From Maratus speciosus (Eukaryota > Arthropoda > Arachnida > Araneae > Salticidae): a stretch of DNA of 64,000 bases. The notes beneath the pieces are model-generated. The model did no database searches. It saw only the letters and a program-made list of their open reading frames with translations, and was not told the DNA's origin. The stretch is from the NCBI GenBank assembly GCA_963932465.1, contig OZ010795.1, forward strand, positions 473,608,806 through 473,672,805, written 5' to 3'. Made by a program: the position numbers and the translations under genes. Below are positions 23,640-34,619 of this stretch, in pieces (the first letter of the stretch is position 1; each line of letters starts with the position of its first letter).

Positions 23640-24315
23640 AAACATTCCGATTACCGATTTTCATGTTATACAATAATAGATATTTTATTAAATAATTTTC
23701 CGAGAGAAATTAAGTTCAATAGACTTGGATAAAAAAGTTTAAAGTAAAGGAAATAAAAATATTGTCATATGATTGTCATATGATACTATAATCATAATTA
23801 TTGAAGATTCTAGTTTTCGAATCTAGAGGGGAAAATTACAGTAAAAGAAGCATTCCAAATCAGTTATAAATGTTTTTCAAATAATTATTCGAGCTGCTGA
23901 TTACTCATTCTTTTTTACAATTAACGAGGAATTTCTTAACTCCAAATTCGACAATTATTGAATTAGAACCGTACTAGTTAAAGAAAAGGGTTTTATTTCG
24001 TTAAAAGATACGCCAAACTGCGGCAATAAACAAAACTGAATCCATCTAAGGACACGAACACTTTGTAGAATAAAACTGAGTGGCTAAAAAATTTGGACAC
24101 TTATTTCACATTTTAGTAAATGTGATTTGGTAACTTTGTATATAAATGGAATCATTTCTCAATTCCGTAAACCCCGGGATATGACATTCAAAATTCACGG
24201 ATTACAATCATAATTTAATTCACGGCTTAATGTATAACTTTTTTTTCCAAGCCGATTAAACATAATTTTCCCCAGAAAAATTATTTAATTATTTAATGAA
24301 ATATCTATTACTTTT
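23640..24315. mobile_element. Dispersed repeat copy 2, with inverted ends
   Basis: The body matches 19900-20420 directly. Its left edge (23640-23740) is the inverse of its own right edge (24240-24310): both contain ATATCTATTA and GAAATTATTTAAT-type blocks followed by a CCAAGTCTATT-like block. This suggests an element of about 670 bp with TIRs near 80 bp. Confidence 0.65.
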
Positions 24316-25066
24316 ATGCTTTTATTAACTTCACTTATTAAAGAAAATTTCTGATTTAATTGGCTTATAAAAAATCGGAAGCTTAGCAGTTATGTTAATG
24401 CATAAAGATAAACACGGAAATACAGAATTACCCTAACAAAAATATGCGACGTTCTAGCAAGGTGGAGCTGTATTCAGAAATGATCTTCGAATCAACAGAA
24501 TTGGTGAGATATTTCTCTGTTAAAAACCGGTCGCATGAACTGACCTTGGTCAAGGTCAAGTATATTTTTGACATCTCAAAAAATAAAAAAAACTTTTAGG
24601 CCATAGACACTCTGTGTCTTAGGCTTTTCTGTTAGAAAATCATTGCTGTCCTGTACCGTAATATGGAGTATACAGTATGGCGTATTTTAATGATACTCGG
24701 TAGTCCTATTTTCTGTCTAGTAAAATGTTGCAAAACCACTTTTTCCCTTTCCATAAAATGAATATCTTACATATCATCGTTCTCCGCATTTCCAAATTAA
24801 AATCTCGATAGTGAAACAAGCGAATTCAACTTTGTAGTTGTAGAAACAATCATCTTCAAATACCGGTTTTTATACTGCATTTTATTACATACACAAAATG
24901 GAGTTTGCCTGAATGATTTTAAGTGTTCTCTTTTCAAGTTCAAATGCAGCTGAAATTTAATGTAAGGTTAATGTTCATACTTAGATTGGATTGTTTATCA
25001 TTTGTATACAATATGATTTTCAGTAACTTTCAATCCCATAATTCGTATTAAAATGAAGCGTGTATA
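24316..25066. other. Noncoding stretch
   Basis: No exon or paired terminal repeat is recognised. A short inverted motif TGACCTTGGTCAAGGTCA lies near 24541-24558. Confidence 0.5.
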
Positions 25067-26476
25067 CACTATGTGGCCAAAGGTGACCGGTCATTTGCAA
25101 TTTTAGACGTTTTGTTAAATATCTCGAAAAATACATCAGGAATTAACCTGAAACTGCAGGTGTGTAAACAGTATAGAAGTCATGTATTTCCGCGAAGATT
25201 TTTTTTCCGAAACCCCACAGGGGGACGTCAACAAATTAAAAAAAAACGAATATCTTTTGGATAACCCTGTAAAAACTAATGTAGCAAAAGCGTTCAAACT
25301 CGAGATTATTAATAAGTGGCTTATTGTAATATACTGTGTTCATTTTTATGAATATAGCATGTATACTCTTAGAGAAATTAAGGTTTTTATAAAAACAGTC
25401 CCAAATTCGCCAAGTTTTTTGCCTATAATTTGCAGAGTTCTTAATATAAAAAAAAAAGTTCTTTTCAGAAAATATGACAAACAACATTGTACACAATACT
25501 CTGCAATCAGAATTTAAAAATAATAAAAATTGTATGAAAAATGAGCATGTTTACTAAATAATGATTCACTGCGCATGCTCGAACGTAATCAAAATATAAG
25601 TTGAATAATGTGTTAGCTAAATGTATTGAGCAACGTTTGTGAAAGTTTTAAAAACACAGTTTGGAAAGTCTGATAATAATCGTCGATAGAATAAGCTCAA
25701 AATCCGTTATTCCCAAAAGGAAGCAAAAATATGAGGGGCTGTATCCAAATACAGTAGTACGTGCAATATTGTATATGCTATATTGGCACTAATCAATAGA
25801 TATATGGATACAACCCCTCATCTTTTTGCTTCATTTTGGGAACAACGGATTTTGTGCTTATTCTAAAAACGATACTTTTCAAACTATGTTTTCGAGACTT
25901 TTACAAAAGTTGCTCTATACATTTAGCTAACACATTATGTACATTATATTTTGATTGCATTCGCGCATGCGCAGTGAAACATTTTTTAGTAAATCTGCTT
26001 ATTTTTCATACAATTTTTATTATTTTAAAATTCTGATTGCAGAGTATTGTGTACAATGTTCTTCGTCATATTTTCTGAAAAGAACTTTTTTTACATTAAG
26101 AACTCTGCAAATTATAAGCAAAAAACTTGGCGAAATTTGGGACTGTTTTTATAAAAACCTTAATTTCTCTACGAGTATACATGCTATCTTCATAAAAATA
26201 AACACAGTATATTACAATAAGCCACTTATTAATAATCTCGAGTTTGTACGCTTTTGCTATATCAGTTTTTACAGGGTTATCCAAAAGATATTCGTTCTTT
26301 TTCAATTTGTTGACGGCCCCCTATAGGGTTTCCGGAAAAAATCGTCACGAAAATATATGACCTATAGTATACTGTTTACACTCCTGCATTTTCAGGTTAA
26401 TTCCTCATGTATTTTTCTAGATATTTAACACAACGTCTAAAATTGCAAGTGACCGGTCACCTTTGGCCATATAGTG
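25067..26476. mobile_element. 1.41 kb near-complete palindromic transposon (foldback)
   Basis: The left terminus CACTATGTGGCCAAAGGTGA is matched inverted at 26476, with TA on both outer flanks (25065-25066, 26477-26478), as in Tc1/mariner insertions. The inverted match continues almost to the centre. Examples are AGAAATTAAGGTTTTTATAA against its inverse near 26141-26170, and GAGGGGCTGTATCC near 25733 against GGATACAACCCCTC near 25806. Arms are about 690 bp with a spacer of only about 40 bp. Frames on both strands (25182-25517, 25955-26326) are mirror images of each other and not genes. If transcribed through, it would give a very long RNA hairpin. Confidence 0.92.
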
Positions 26477-27474
26477 TATTAATAAATCAGTAATATGTAG
26501 AGGCACAATAAAGCATTGAGCGTCATTGGTTAATGCTCAATTAAAATACTACTATTGCATTTTCCTGGCTCATCTTTTAAGTTTTCTATTCTGAAATTAA
26601 ATATAAGTTTTGGAATTTGGATATTTAGGTATTGCTATTTTCTCAATGTACCGTATATGAATTACATTAATTTAATTACTATTAATAGAGTGAAAAGTAA
26701 CAATTAATGTATTTTAACAAGTTACGGCTGCTCTCAAATTCCGTCCTCAACAAACGCAAAACTTTCTGACACGTTTTCTGAGTCACTTTTAAACGTAAAA
26801 GGGTCAAATTGGCAGAGCTGACTGTTGAAGCGATTCGGGATAGAAATGAGTTTTCCATTTTTTTAAAATAATTTTTTATAAATAAATTACTTGTGGAGTT
26901 ATAAGCGATTTTTGTCACGTGGCGACAGATTTTTCTACTTTCTTTTGTTGCCACGTCCAGAAATTCGGTTCAATGTGTTATGTCATAAAACATAACATTA
27001 TTTTTTCCCTATAAAACAATTTAAATATTTTAACTTAATAATAATTACCCCTTAAAATTTTAATATTTCAAATTATGAAATCGCATATGATATTATTTAT
27101 CTTTCTAACGATCTTTATTTACTTTTTAAATTCAAAGCTTCGTTTTCGTGTTGCCAATCTTTAAAAAGATATTTCAAATATAATTTCTAAACTTTTTCAG
27201 CTATCAAAAATAAGAAATAATATCTAACTTAATTTATGTTATAAATTAACAATGTTCTTCCAAATTTAATAAAAGTTTTATTTTCAATATCAAGATCGTT
27301 GGGAAATAAGAGATAAACTATCAGAATTAAAATAAACATCTGGATTGATTTATAAAATAAATATACATTTTAAATTAATTTTTCCAATTTATAATAAATT
27401 TTATCACTTCAATTTTCATTCAAAAACAATTTATTTTTATTCATTTTTCAAATAATATTCCTTTTGATTTCGTT
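26477..27474. other. Noncoding; contains a family P MITE fragment at about 26725-26990
   Basis: The fragment starts ACGGCTGCTCTCAAATTCCG and includes GATTTTTGTCACGTGGCGAC, matching the TTAA-flanked MITEs at 45.4, 45.8 and 57.5 kb. Its right end is not recognisable. The remainder is AT-rich without features. Confidence 0.55.
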
Positions 27475-27655
27475 TGAGTACGTTGTCAAAGCCAATCACA
27501 GCGCTTGCCGCTAACTCAATTTCTTCCCAAGCGACGCGATTTTCTCTCTCTTAGGCGTTAGCTCTGAAAGAGAAAGCACGTAGGAGGCGACCGGCTGGTG
27601 ATGTCGTTATGAAAAATCGGCACATCGGTCGGTTAGCTTTCCTATAGATGTATTA
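27475..27655. other. GC-richer patch of about 180 bp
   Basis: A locally GC- and CpG-richer block (GCGACGCGATTTT, GGAGGCGACCGGCTGG) sits between AT-rich flanks and just before minisatellite 1. No frame, TIR or core promoter is recognised. It may be the end of an unrecognised transposon or a remnant promoter. Confidence 0.35.
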
Positions 27656-27767
27656 TCTGTTAATTTAATCTTTTTATTTTGTAATTACTAAGTACAAGAT
27701 AGGAATATTTGAAATGATTTAGTATAATATATGGATCTTTAAAAAGAGTGTCCTGTCCAGTTGGGTA

Positions 27768-28066
27768 CACGACATTTCGGTCCCGACACTTCGGTCCCGC
27801 CATTTCGGTCCCGCCGTTTCGGTCCCGAGACATTTCGGTCCCTGGCCATTTCGGTCCCGAGACATTTCGGTCCCTGGCCATTTCGGTCCTGAGACATTTC
27901 GGTCCCTGGCCATTTCGGTCCCGAGACATTTCGGTCCCTGGCCATTTCGGTCCCGAGACATTTCGGTCCCTGGCCATTTCGGTCCCGAGACATTTCGGTC
28001 CCTGGCCATTTCGGTCCCCAGCCATTTCGGTCCTTAGCCATTTCGGTCCCTTGTCATTTCGGTGCC
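27768..28066 (-). repeat. 16 bp minisatellite, array 1
   Basis: About 18 monomers of the form CATTTCGGTCCC plus four variable bases. For most of the array the variable bases alternate TGGC and GAGA, giving a 32 bp higher-order unit. The left edge has shorter variants (CACTTCGGTCCCG, CCGTTTCGGTCCCG). Because 16 is not a multiple of three and the unit lacks stops, several frames on both strands stay open for 90-120 codons; these are a by-product and not genes. On the minus strand it matches array 2. Confidence 0.92.
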
Positions 28067-28793
28067 CACCACCTTATAACTGGTATTCTAATTGTCGTGG
28101 GCCGCCAAACGCTGTAATTTAAACATTATTTGGGACCTTTTTAAATTTTTTTAACGCCCCCCCCCCCCCAATTAAAAAAAAAGCTGAATATAACAGTCCG
28201 ATAAATTTAAACTTTTATAACTCGTGATAATGAAATCACAGCGAGCTGAAAATTTGTTTGATTGAACAATGTGATATAATTTTACAGGGGACATTGTCTT
28301 TTTATTATTATTATTATTTAACAAAATGGATTTTTTAAGCTTTATTATTTGTTATTAATATTAGGTATTTTATATATACTATAAACTGCCATAGATGATT
28401 TTTTGGTTGTTTTCATACGTTTTTTAGAACTTTTAAATTATCATCATTAATTAAATAATTTAAAAAACTGTTCTTATTTTTTCTCCTTCTTACAATTAGA
28501 TTAATAATAAATGTCTTCAAAAATTCAATTGGACACTTATAAGCTATTGTAGGTAAATATTTCCTCAAATCATTCTTCTACATCCTCTCCTTTAATAATT
28601 CAGAAATGAGATATATTTATTGAAGCAAAAATATTTAATTTTTCTTATTACTTTTATAATACAAAGTTATAATTTTGTTTTCATAAGCTACTTTACCATT
28701 ATAAACATTGGGAAAACAATAGTGATTTGGTAATTAGGTGTGGCAGAAAAAATATTTTGTTGTCAGAAAACTCCACCCACCGCTTCATTTTTT
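28067..28793. other. AT-rich noncoding stretch
   Basis: A poly(C) run lies at about 28157-28169 and a short (TTA)n at about 28300. No gene is visible. Confidence 0.6.
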
Positions 28794-29670
28794 AGGTGCG
28801 TTCGTAATTATATAAATACGTAGCACCTATAGTCGTCGTTCAGTCCGTCCGTCTGTCCGCATGTAACAGAGCTAAAACTACCCAACCGAATAGTCTGAAA
28901 TTTCAAATATGTGATTGTTGCAAAATTTTGTCGAGCCATTTCAAATTTTATGAAAATCGGATGTATAGTTTAATTACAGGGACAGTCAAAAGTTTTTCTT
29001 TACATTACGGCCAATGGGAAAAATTATTGCAAGTGGATTTTAATGATATTAGAGCCTTCCGAATGATCTGAAATTTTAAAGATATACTTGTTGCAAAATT
29101 TTGTCGAGCCATTTCAAATTTTAGGAAAATCGGACGTATAGTTTAATTACAGGGACAGTCAAAAGTTTTTCTTTACATTACGGCCAATGGGAAAAATTAT
29201 TGCAAGTGGATTTTAATGGTATTAGAGCCTTCCGAATGATCTGAAATTTTAAAGATATAATTGTTGCAAAATTTTGTCGAGCCATTTCAAATTTTAGGAA
29301 AATCGGATGTATAGTTTAATTACAGGGACAGCCAAAAGTTTTTCTTTACATTACGGCCAATGGGAAAAATTATTGCAAGTGCATTTTAATGATATTACAG
29401 CCTTCCGAATGGTCTGAAATTTTAAAGATATAATTGTTGAGCTATTTCAAATTTTAGGAAAATCGGATGTATAGTTTAATTACAGGGACATTCAAAAGTG
29501 TTCCGAAAAAATTATTGGAAGTGCATTTTAATGATGTATCAGACTATGCACGTTATGAAGTGCAAAAAATTATACATTCAGTACAATATGGGGTGCAAAA
29601 AATAATTTTAAAACTAGTTATAGTACGAACGCACCTCATTTGCCACGTTTGACGAGCAATTTCCAACTTG
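28794..29670 (+). mobile_element. Family F element, copy B (four monomers)
   Basis: Starts AGGTGCGTTCGTAATTATAT. It has the GTCCGTCCGTCTGTCCGC segment and then monomers whose TCTGAAAT anchor lies at 28894, 29067, 29240 and 29413, exactly 173 bp apart. It ends with TACGAACGCACCT (to 29636) and the conserved tail CATTTGCCACGTTTGACGAG to CAACTTG at 29670. Flanks are T-rich. Noncoding. Confidence 0.9.
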
Positions 29671-29870
29671 TTTAAAATAATTATTGGTTGCATTTTTAAC
29701 AGTCTTCTCACCCATTGCAGACAATTTTTGTGAACTAATTTTATTGAAACTGGGCCTATTTCTTTCTAATAAGATGATTATTTTTTATTTTATGTAATAG
29801 TGTAAGTATTATTTTAATTAATTTTATTTTCAATTTTTAACTGACAAAACTAAGGTTTTTAGGTGCGTTT

Positions 29871-30596
29871 GTAATTATATAAATACGTAGCACCTATAGT
29901 CGTCGTTCAGTCCGTCCGTCTGTCCGCATATAACAGAGCAAAAACAACCCAACCGAATGGTCTGAAATTTTAAATATATGATTGTTGCATAATTTTGTCG
30001 AGCCATTTCAAATTTTATGGATATCGGATGCATAGTTTAATTACAGGGACTGTCAAAAGTTTTTCTTTACATTGCGGCCAATGGGAAAAATTATTGCAAG
30101 TGCATTTTAATGATGTTACAGCCTTCCGAATGGTCTGAAATTTTAAATATATAATTGTTGCAAAATTTTGTCGAGCCATTTCAAATTTTATGAAAATCGG
30201 ATGTATAATTTAATTACAGGGACAGTCAAAAATTTTCCGTTACATTACGGCCAATGGGAAAAATTATTACAAGTGCATTTTAATAATGTTACAGCCTTCC
30301 GAGTGGTCTGAAATTTTAAATATATAATTGTTACAAAATTTTGTCGAGCCATTTGAAATTTTATGAAAATCGGTGTATAGTTTAATTACAGAGACAGTCA
30401 AAAGTTTTGCGTTACATTACGGGGAATGGCAAAAAGTTATTGCAAGTGCATTTTAATGATGTCACAGGCTATGCACTCATGAAGTGCAAAAAAAAATATA
30501 CATACAGTACAATATGGGGTGCAAAAAATAATTATAAAACTAGTTATAGTACGAACGCACCTCATTTGCCACGTTTGACGAGCAATTTCCAACTTG
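29871..30596 (+). mobile_element. Family F element, copy C (three monomers)
   Basis: Same layout as copy B with monomer anchors at 29961, 30134 and 30307 (173 bp spacing). It lies only 200 bp downstream of copy B in the same orientation, so the pair may be a local duplication or two insertions. It ends CAACTTG at 30596. Confidence 0.9.
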
Positions 30597-31109
30597 TTTG
30601 TATTTGTCGTTTATTTATTGATTTTTAATATTACCCTTTTCCTCCCACTTTCCCAGAAAAAAAATTAATAATTTTTTATTTTAGTTTTATTATTAATTAT
30701 ATTAATAGTTTTAAATTTCGGTGACTTTAAATATAAAATAAATAAACATGTAAAAGATAAATTTCAGTTTATAACTACTATATGATAAATTGAATATAAA
30801 ATGTATTATGTATTGAGTTTATTTTAAAGTAAAAAAATGTAATGTATATTAATAATGTTATTAATTTAATAAATTAAGGATACATTAAATAAAAAATATA
30901 TTTAATAAAATATTAATTTAATTTTTATACTAAAATTCCTAACTTTTTTGAGAATTAATTAATAGCAATTATTAGTAGCAATTATTAATAGCACTTAAAG
31001 TTTTTATTCAAAAGTTTTAATTTATAATTTCCAAAAAATAATATAGGAATTTTTTGAAAAATCAGCCAAAAACATAAAGTCTAAGTAATAGTTAATTAAT
31101 TAATTAAAC

Positions 31110-31178
<69 letters not shown>

Positions 31179-31757
31179 CAACATTGTACAAATACGTAAA
31201 AATACCTCTTAACAATGTTAGGTGATATTATGCAGATTTTAATTTTTTAAGTACAGTTATAATTTACAATTCGCAAAAAGTAAGAAATTATTAATTAATG
31301 ATAATTAAAGAGCAAAAATAATATTATAAGCTGACTAATAAATGAATAAACAACATGTTTATCTTCAGAACCCTTATCACTTTTATACATCCTAATGAAG
31401 TTAATAACGTTACAATAACCGAAAATTAAAAAATATATATATTTGCATTTACCCTATAAAAACTATTATATAGTTCATGTAATAGTTTTTAAACAAGCAA
31501 TTGATAAATTAGTTATCTAAACAATTAATAATTAAAATAATTTTGAATTGATAAATACGTTTGATAAAAACAATTTAATTTTTGAATTTTTTTTTGTTTT
31601 TTGTTTTACTTAACAATATAACTATGAGTGTTTTCAACTTGTCGTGCAAGTTAAATTCATGCTGTATCAAATTTATTGCAAACTAACGGCAAACAAGTAA
31701 TAAAAAATACTGCAAACTTACTGCAAAGTAGTAATCTTTCCATATCACACTATAAGT
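30597..31757. other. Very AT-rich noncoding stretch
   Basis: No features are recognised apart from the (TAA)n tract listed separately. Confidence 0.6.
31110..31177 (+). repeat. (TAA)n microsatellite
   Basis: About 22 uninterrupted TAA units. Confidence 0.95.
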
Positions 31758-31826
31758 TTAACCCCTTCGAAGGGGTCAATAGACCTGATCAGGTCTATTG
31801 ATACGAAAGCGCCGTCAGAAGGCGCA
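31758..31826. repeat. Cluster of perfect palindromes
   Basis: Three palindromic structures are packed into 65 bp. The first is a 16 bp perfect palindrome, ACCCCTTCGAAGGGGT (31761-31776). The second is an immediately adjoining 26 bp perfect palindrome centred on TGATCA (31776-31801). The third is a hairpin GCGCC-7-GGCGC (31809-31825). A TTAA at 31758-31761 precedes CCCCTTCG, resembling the terminus of TTAA-targeting MITEs such as the one at 53637. No matching second end was found. Confidence 0.8.
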
Positions 31827-32399
31827 TGCATAGGTTTTATCACCATAAACAAGTTTAGGTAATATTTGTACTTTTCATTTCGAGCATTTTTTGGTATTTA
31901 ATAAGTATAGCGTTTAGAAAAAACGGTGCCTACCGAATAAAATTTCTGCAATTTCTGCGTATGTGCTGATTCTCATTGTTGTTGAGTCTCTCAACAGAGA
32001 GATTTTTTGCTTTCGTCACTTTCGTGAATTAAAGACAGTCTTGCCATCAGTTTCACAACAAACTACTCATGCAAGTGGGTGATGGTATACCTTGCGGGAG
32101 ATTTGCTGCGAATTTCTCAATTCAAATTTGTCACGGCAAGATAATATCAGAAAAAATCAAACTTTCTGCTAATGTTCATGCTATCTGGGTTACCTCAAAA
32201 ATTTCCATGGGAGCGCGGCAGATCGCATGAACGGCTCATGCGATTGACACTTATGTGAAATCATTATCCAATATCTATTACAGCACAAATTCTTAATTCA
32301 ATGGCAAGAAATTAAACATGAAAATTGCTGTTTTACACTTAACCACTTGGCCCTAACTTTATTGTAGGCAAATGTTATGTAATATGAAACTTGATTTAA
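31827..32399. other. Noncoding; contains a perfect hairpin at 32222-32244
   Basis: ATCGCATGA and TCATGCGAT form a 9 bp stem with loop ACGGC. The surrounding 31.9-32.3 kb is less AT-rich than neighbours, but no exon is supported. It may be the body of an unrecognised element beginning with the palindrome cluster. Confidence 0.5.
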
Positions 32400-32604
32400 C
32401 CCATTCGCTGCCAAAACTAAGAATTTTCAAATTTTTTGTTGAAGGTCGTTTGCCAGCACAAATTCAGAAAGATAAATTTCGCTTTACTAATACAGCGAAA
32501 TTTCTGCCAATAAATGAGGCTTTTTTTTAAAATTCTAAAATAGTGGTGACAAAGTAATCAATAAATTAAAGCCACGAGTATACTCGTGAATGACAGCGAA
32601 TGGG
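32400..32604. mobile_element. 205 bp piggyBac-type MITE
   Basis: Termini CCCATTCGCTGCC and GACAGCGAATGGG are inverted and each is flanked by TTAA (32396-32399, 32605-32608). CCC/GGG ends with a TTAA duplication are diagnostic of piggyBac-type insertion. Confidence 0.88.
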
Positions 32605-32819
32605 TTAATTAAATTTAACTCTTCAGTATGCGCTCAGCTTTTTACATCATAAGTGAATCTTTTTCACTGGTAAATATTAATGTAACTTGAATGTATTATT
32701 AGTTGCAGTTATAGAGATTGGCCTTATATTTTTTATCCATGCTTTTTTTTTAAATTAAGAAATTAAATAAGGATATACCTAAATTCTTAAAGTTACTCGA
32801 AATACTTCTATCATATATA

Positions 32820-33374
32820 CACAGTCAAGACAATATTCCAAGCACTGGTAAAAAGCTCCATTTTAGACAGGCTTCCATGTAAAGAAGTGTAATTAATTAT
32901 ACTTCTAAGATACACTACCTCAATAAGATCTATTGTTCGTTTCGCAGGGATTCTGAAACTCTTCCGTTTGAGAAAGGATTCCGTTATAGAAAGATTCCGC
33001 TTTCACAGGTTTCACTATGCTTCACTAAAGAAGGGTGAAAATCCCCTTTTCAGACAGGTTTTCAGCAAATTTAATTGTATCGCAATTCATATTAAGACCA
33101 TGTAACGCTTACGTTAAAGACAGGATTCTGTTATAGACAATTACTATTTTGACAAGTTTTATTCTATTCATATGATATAAATAAGGATATTTATATAAAA
33201 ACACAAAACTTTTAAAAATGGAACCTGCCTATAACGGAGTTCTGTCTTAAACATAAATGTTCCATAGTGCTACGGAAAAGAATACTATACAAATACACCA
33301 AATAACACGGAAACCTGTGTAAAACGGAATTTTTCACCAATATTTACAATTTCATCTTGACAGGTTTTACTATA
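32820..33374. mobile_element. Pogo/Tigger-like remnant
   Basis: The right end reads, on the minus strand, AGTAAAACCTGTCAAGATGA, the pogo/Tigger style terminus. The interior repeats phrases such as ACAGGATTCTGTTATAGACA and GGAACCTGCCTATAACGG in both orientations. The left end is unclear, and no transposase is present. Confidence 0.5.
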
Positions 33375-33441
33375 TATATAACATGAAGGGAAAATTCTGG
33401 ACCCCCCCCCCCCCCGAAACGAAATCCTGGCTACGCCACTG
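33375..33441 (-). mobile_element. hAT-like terminus next to poly(C)
   Basis: On the minus strand this reads CAGTGGCGTAGCCAGGATTT followed by a 14-base G run (C run at about 33402-33415). CAGTGGCG is also the terminus of the complete small element at 36353-36597, which has an 8 bp target duplication. A partner end was not found here. Confidence 0.5.
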
Positions 33442-34044
33442 CATGTCGTCCCGGTTTTCTTAAGCCATTAAAGATGAAAAATGCAGTGTGGCCACAAAAA
33501 AGCGCCGGCTGATTAGAACAAAGAGAGCGCGAGTAGAATAATTCTTCTATCTGGATCTTTATTTAGCATAATCAAATGTGGGGAAGCCAGGACATCTACA
33601 CTTGAGATATATATATATATACATGTATAATATTCTTTTGAATAAATAACATATAGATATCAAGAAAAGCCAAATATGTTTTCTAAATTTCCAAATTTCT
33701 TCATTGTGATATATTTATAAAATTTCTTAATTTAAAATGAAATTTTACGTAAAAGTGATTCACTATACATTACTATTTTGAGATTTTATGTTATTTTTTT
33801 GTATTTTCATTTTTATTTTTTATTTGTCATATTAAAACATGTAGGCTGCTTTAATTCTAAGTATATAAGTCAAATAAATAACAAAGAAATATTTGAAATA
33901 CAGAATTAATTTTAAATACGAAAAGAATATTTTATGACAATAGAAATTTTAAAATTTTGATTTATGTTTATTGTGCTCGTAGTTTTTGAACGTAATAAGC
34001 ATATAAAAGTCTTAAATATATTAAAAAGGATTTGTAATTGTGCA
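33442..34044. other. AT-rich noncoding stretch
   Basis: A short (TA)n lies near 33609-33622. No other features are seen. Confidence 0.6.
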
Positions 34045-34122
34045 AACCACTTCACCGTCGACAGGTATGGGGAAAAAGTGCTTTTATCCCCGAGTTATCT
34101 CGGGGAAAACGGTGAAGTGGTT
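34045..34122. repeat. Compact nested hairpin, 78 bp
   Basis: The outer stem AACCACTTCACCGT / ACGGTGAAGTGGTT is a perfect 14 bp. Inside it lies a second perfect stem TCCCCGAG-TTAT-CTCGGGGA. A third GGGG (34070-34073) could pair alternatively with the inner CCCC. It could be a very small foldback element or a structured RNA gene; nothing in the flanks decides. Confidence 0.75.
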
Positions 34123-34619
34123 CAAAATTAAAAATATTTTTAAACTTGTCATTCGATTCCGGTAGAAATAGCGGTAATATTATTGTTACATGTAAAAAGA
34201 TTAATGCAAACTTTTAAATAGTTTTTCAAAAAATAGTAAATTAAAATAATTATTAAAATAAAATAGAAAGTTCTAGTCTGTTCCGGTGCAGAATTTAAAA
34301 AATAATGTGTCTTTATCACAATTCCATGTTAAGAACCCCCTTTTTAAAAAAATATGTAAAATGCAATACATTTAAAATTGATGCGCCGTTAAATAAAAGG
34401 ATAAAATAAAGATTTGTAAAAATATTTGCAGATTTTTTCATTATTAATCACATAGTGCGCAAATTATATACAATTGAATATGTGCATTTTGGCATGGGCA
34501 TTTGCATATGAAAATTAAAGCTCGACTTATAAATATTTTTAAATTGTCTGGACTTTATATTTATGATAGACTAAAATATGAGAAGCTTCTATAAAGAATC
34601 CACAGAACTCTCTCTTCCC

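Noticed and set aside
25182..26326. Frames of 86-123 codons around 25-26 kb
   Set aside because: They are mirror images within the arms of one palindromic transposon and show no transposase motifs.
27660..28122. Frames of 96-124 codons in minisatellite array 1
   Set aside because: Same cause as in array 2.
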